Shown: one piece after another, positions 4,151 through 5,872 of the stretch | Position numbering within the stretch: position 1 is the first letter of the stretch | Layout: each line of letters starts with the position of its first letter | Origin: Campylobacterota bacterium | GTDB taxonomy: Bacteria > Campylobacterota > Campylobacteria > Campylobacterales > SZUA-545 | Direction of reading: 5' to 3' | Assembly: GCA_003561815.1 (NCBI GenBank) | Contig: PWVP01000094.1 | Coordinates: forward strand, 1-5,872 | DNA: 5,872 nt | Position numbers and translations under genes: made by a program | The notes under the pieces: generated by a model | Told to the model about the DNA's origin: nothing | Databases searched by the model: none | Seen by the model: only the letters and a program-made list of their open reading frames with translations

Positions 4151-4388
4151 TGAGATAGCGAGGGATGTGACGGGAGTTGATGTGCTTAAGGAACTCGAGA
4201 GTTTCTGCTTGCCTATGGAGTCTCCGATGCGGAGGACAGGGTCGGTCCTGGACTATGAGTTCCAGCCCCGAGTACCTTTCCCGGGGTGGAGCGCGGAACC
4301 TCCCTATGTCGTTCTGAGTGAGCGTATCGAACGAAGAGTCTCACGGGGACATAGGGTGGCGAGTAACATGAGCAAGAACTGAGCACAG
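4151..4388 (+). promoter_or_regulatory. Distal leader B with an extra stem-loop
   Basis: It begins with the 35-nt block shared with copy A (4152-4186) and ends with TAACATGAGCAA (4364-4375), whose ATG opens a 4-codon frame stopping at 4382, just before the Shine-Dalgarno site. It is longer than copy A by about 66 nt. Much of the excess is a stem-loop closed by CCCTATGTC/GACATAGGG (4302-4310/4348-4356, 9 perfect pairs), with GTGAG/CTCAC inside (4318-4322/4340-4344). Confidence 0.45.
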
Positions 4389-4396
4389 AAGGAGGT
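4389..4396 (+). promoter_or_regulatory. Strong ribosome binding site for the beta-helix gene
   Basis: AAGGAGGT lies 5 nt before GTG 4402. The next bases (GTGAGAAAG...CTTGTCCTGGCACTGG) match the start of the 2162 gene, confirming the start codon. Confidence 0.85.
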
Positions 4397-4401
4397 AAGA
4401 A

Positions 4402-5872
4402 GTGAGAAAGCTGTTAGGAATATCACTTGTCCTGGCACTGGTGCTGAGCTTCAGCCTGGTGGCCACAACGCCGGTCGGGGCGGACCCGCCTGATGTGGTC
4501 TGGGTGGATGATGACTTCGACGTGAATACCCCTGGCTGGGGTAGCACCCACTTCGACAGCATCCAGGATGGCGTGGATGCCGTCGCCGCAGGCGGAACGG
4601 TCAACGTGGCAGATGGGGAGTATCAACTGGAAGACAGTGAGCCGCCTCCCGCAGAGGGGGATGGACGCATACTGGTAAACAAGACAGTTCACCTCATAGG
4701 TAACCCGGGAAACCCCGAGAACGTTGAGGTGCGCTACTCCAATGAGGGTAGACCGGTATTCAACATAATCGCGCCTCACGTCACCATAGACGGCTTCAAG
4801 ACGGTCGGTGGTCAGAACGGTTTCCGGATGGACATGGCGGGAAAGACCGATACCGCTCACGATAGCACCATCTCAAACTGTATCGTGGAAAACGCGGCGG
4901 AGAATGGCATTCATATTCACAGCAGCCATAGGCATACCATCCGATATGCAGAGATTGTGAACCCGGGCCTCGCCGAGGTTGGGGGCCTCACGAACGGCAT
5001 CTTCGTGCAGAACGCGGAGGGCACCAGAATCGAGGTATGTACGATAACCTCGGACAAGGTGAAGCAGATGAAGTGGGGTATCAATCTTGAAGCGGACGCT
5101 CATGACACTGAGATCACCGGGACAACTATCGCTGGCTCCGCGGAGGCGGCTATTCGGGTTGCGGGAGACGTGAGCCCTGTTAGAATTACCAACAACATAA
5201 TCGATGATGTTGCGTGGGATTGGGGGCCTGCGATATGGCTGACGGGGGGTAACGACGTAAGCGTGATATCCGGCAACCGCATTGATACTGCGATTTGGGG
5301 GGTGTCCGTGGGGTCGTCAGTTGATATTGCGATCACCGGAAACAGCATCCAGAATACCGAGCACGGTATTGTTATCTGGGATGGCCACGAAGACTATGTC
5401 ATCAACTTCAACAGCATCGTCGACAACACTTCGTCTGGCTTAACTAATCTTTCGGGCAAAGAAGTCGACGCCCGCTACAACTGGTGGGGCGATGCGAGCG
5501 GACCGTATAACGATCCTGATAACCTTGACGGCAAGGGCAACGCAGTGAGCGCTGATGTTGAGTTTGTGCCCTGGTACTTCCTGGAGGATCCGCGTATTCC
5601 TATTACAAGCTATGACGATGTTGATGACACCGCAACCGGGACAGGCACGGCCAGGTTCGGTGCCAGCGAGGGAGTGATTGTCAACCTGAGGACCGTTGAA
5701 GAGGCAGAGTTGCCCGCGGAGGGCAAACCTAGGCTTGAGTTCCCACACGGGTTCTTCGCGCTCGACATAGTGGGCGTTACAGTCGGTGGTACGGTCACCG
5801 TCTCGATTATGCTCCCGCAGCCTGCTCCTCCAGGCACACAGTATTGGAAATACTACGATGATGCCTGGCATC
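4402..5872 (+). CDS. Secreted right-handed parallel beta-helix (NosD/pectate-lyase-like fold) protein with anchor-U-like module, 3' end outside window
   Basis: The frame is open without a stop from GTG 4402 to the window end, 490 codons. Residues 1-27 are a signal peptide (MRKLLG, a Leu/Val core, TTPVGA before DPP). Residues about 34-375 look like a parallel beta-helix: an N-terminal cap WVDDDFDVNTPGWG...FDSIQDGVDAVAAGGTVNVADGEY, then repeated strand-turn rungs (HVTIDGFK, STISNCIVENAAENGIHIH, VRITNNIIDD, VSVISGNRID, IAITGNSIQNTEHGIVI), ending in the family hallmark YNWWGDASGP (N360-W-W-G). PWYF (390-393) and a linker IPITSY...DDTATGTG lead to the anchor-U-like domain (from about 415: FPHGFFAL, GGTVTVSI, GTQYWKYY), cut by the window end. 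A tail like that of the first gene is expected. Such folds are found in carbohydrate-active and adhesive surface proteins; no catalytic residues can be assigned, so an enzyme activity is not claimed. Confidence 0.9.
   Translation, partial: MRKLLGISLVLALVLSFSLVATTPVGADPPDVVWVDDDFDVNTPGWGSTHFDSIQDGVDAVAAGGTVNVADGEYQLEDSEPPPAEGDGRILVNKTVHLIGNPGNPENVEVRYSNEGRPVFNIIAPHVTIDGFKTVGGQNGFRMDMAGKTDTAHDSTISNCIVENAAENGIHIHSSHRHTIRYAEIVNPGLAEVGGLTNGIFVQNAEGTRIEVCTITSDKVKQMKWGINLEADAHDTEITGTTIAGSAEAAIRVAGDVSPVRITNNIIDDVAWDWGPAIWLTGGNDVSVISGNRIDTAIWGVSVGSSVDIAITGNSIQNTEHGIVIWDGHEDYVINFNSIVDNTSSGLTNLSGKEVDARYNWWGDASGPYNDPDNLDGKGNAVSADVEFVPWYFLEDPRIPITSYDDVDDTATGTGTARFGASEGVIVNLRTVEEAELPAEGKPRLEFPHGFFALDIVGVTVGGTVTVSIMLPQPAPPGTQYWKYYDDAWH

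Larger units (their letters stand above)
3748..4401 (+). repeat. Duplicated promoter-leader block, copy B
   Basis: Counterpart of 1581-2161 in front of the beta-helix gene. With the shared anchor modules it defines a repeating cassette of about 2.2 kb. Confidence 0.75.

Noticed and set aside
4167..4382. 71-codon forward frame ending MSKN
   Set aside because: The distal part of leader A has no matching frame of this length and no ribosome binding site precedes it; only the last few codons are shared.
4423..4860. Reverse-strand frames across the beta-helix gene (also 4873-5103, 5100-5348, 5440-5871)
   Set aside because: They are antisense to a continuous forward frame with a signal peptide, beta-helix rungs, NWWG and an anchor domain, so they are shadows.

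Overview
This window is an accessory, surface-protein region of a moderately GC-rich bacterium. All credible genes are on the + strand and start with GTG behind strong Shine-Dalgarno sites. The secreted architecture (LamG-like and parallel beta-helix domains joined to a choice-of-anchor-U-like module and an APW...RRR tail), plus intergenic DNA full of short palindromic repeats of the GCGAGCGAAGCG...GGCAATC type, resembles what I know from metagenomic Chloroflexota (Dehalococcoidia-like) genomes. That assignment is an inference and is not secure.

Layout. 1-563: 3' end of a secreted anchored protein whose start lies upstream. 564-1081: terminator-like hairpin, then a cluster of dispersed palindromic repeats. 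1082-1477: small exported protein with one InlB/Listeria-Bacteroides-type beta repeat. 1478-2161: candidate terminator, a palindromic-repeat fragment, promoter A, and a long conserved leader with an internal terminator-like hairpin. 2162-3433: complete LamG-like protein with the anchor module. 3434-4401: the same arrangement again (3' hairpin, palindromic repeats, promoter B with a near-perfect 26-bp palindrome at the predicted transcription start, second leader copy). 4402-5872: parallel beta-helix protein with the same linker and anchor module, open to the end of the window.

The region is therefore a tandem set of expression cassettes of about 2.2 kb: repeat cluster, promoter, ~280-nt structured leader, signal peptide, an exchangeable ectodomain, a near-constant anchor, and a 3' hairpin. 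The ectodomains differ completely (LamG versus beta-helix) while promoter, leader and anchor are shared. This suggests duplication followed by domain swapping, and common regulation of alternative surface proteins.

The most interesting element is the leader. Between the two copies, a hairpin of 11-12 bp followed by a T-rich run changes at four base pairs yet stays paired at all of them, while the overlapping 62-codon reading frame shows 15 amino-acid-changing codons and only 3 silent ones. That pattern favours a functional RNA (attenuator, riboswitch-like leader or small RNA) over a protein. I do not recognise it as a known RNA family.
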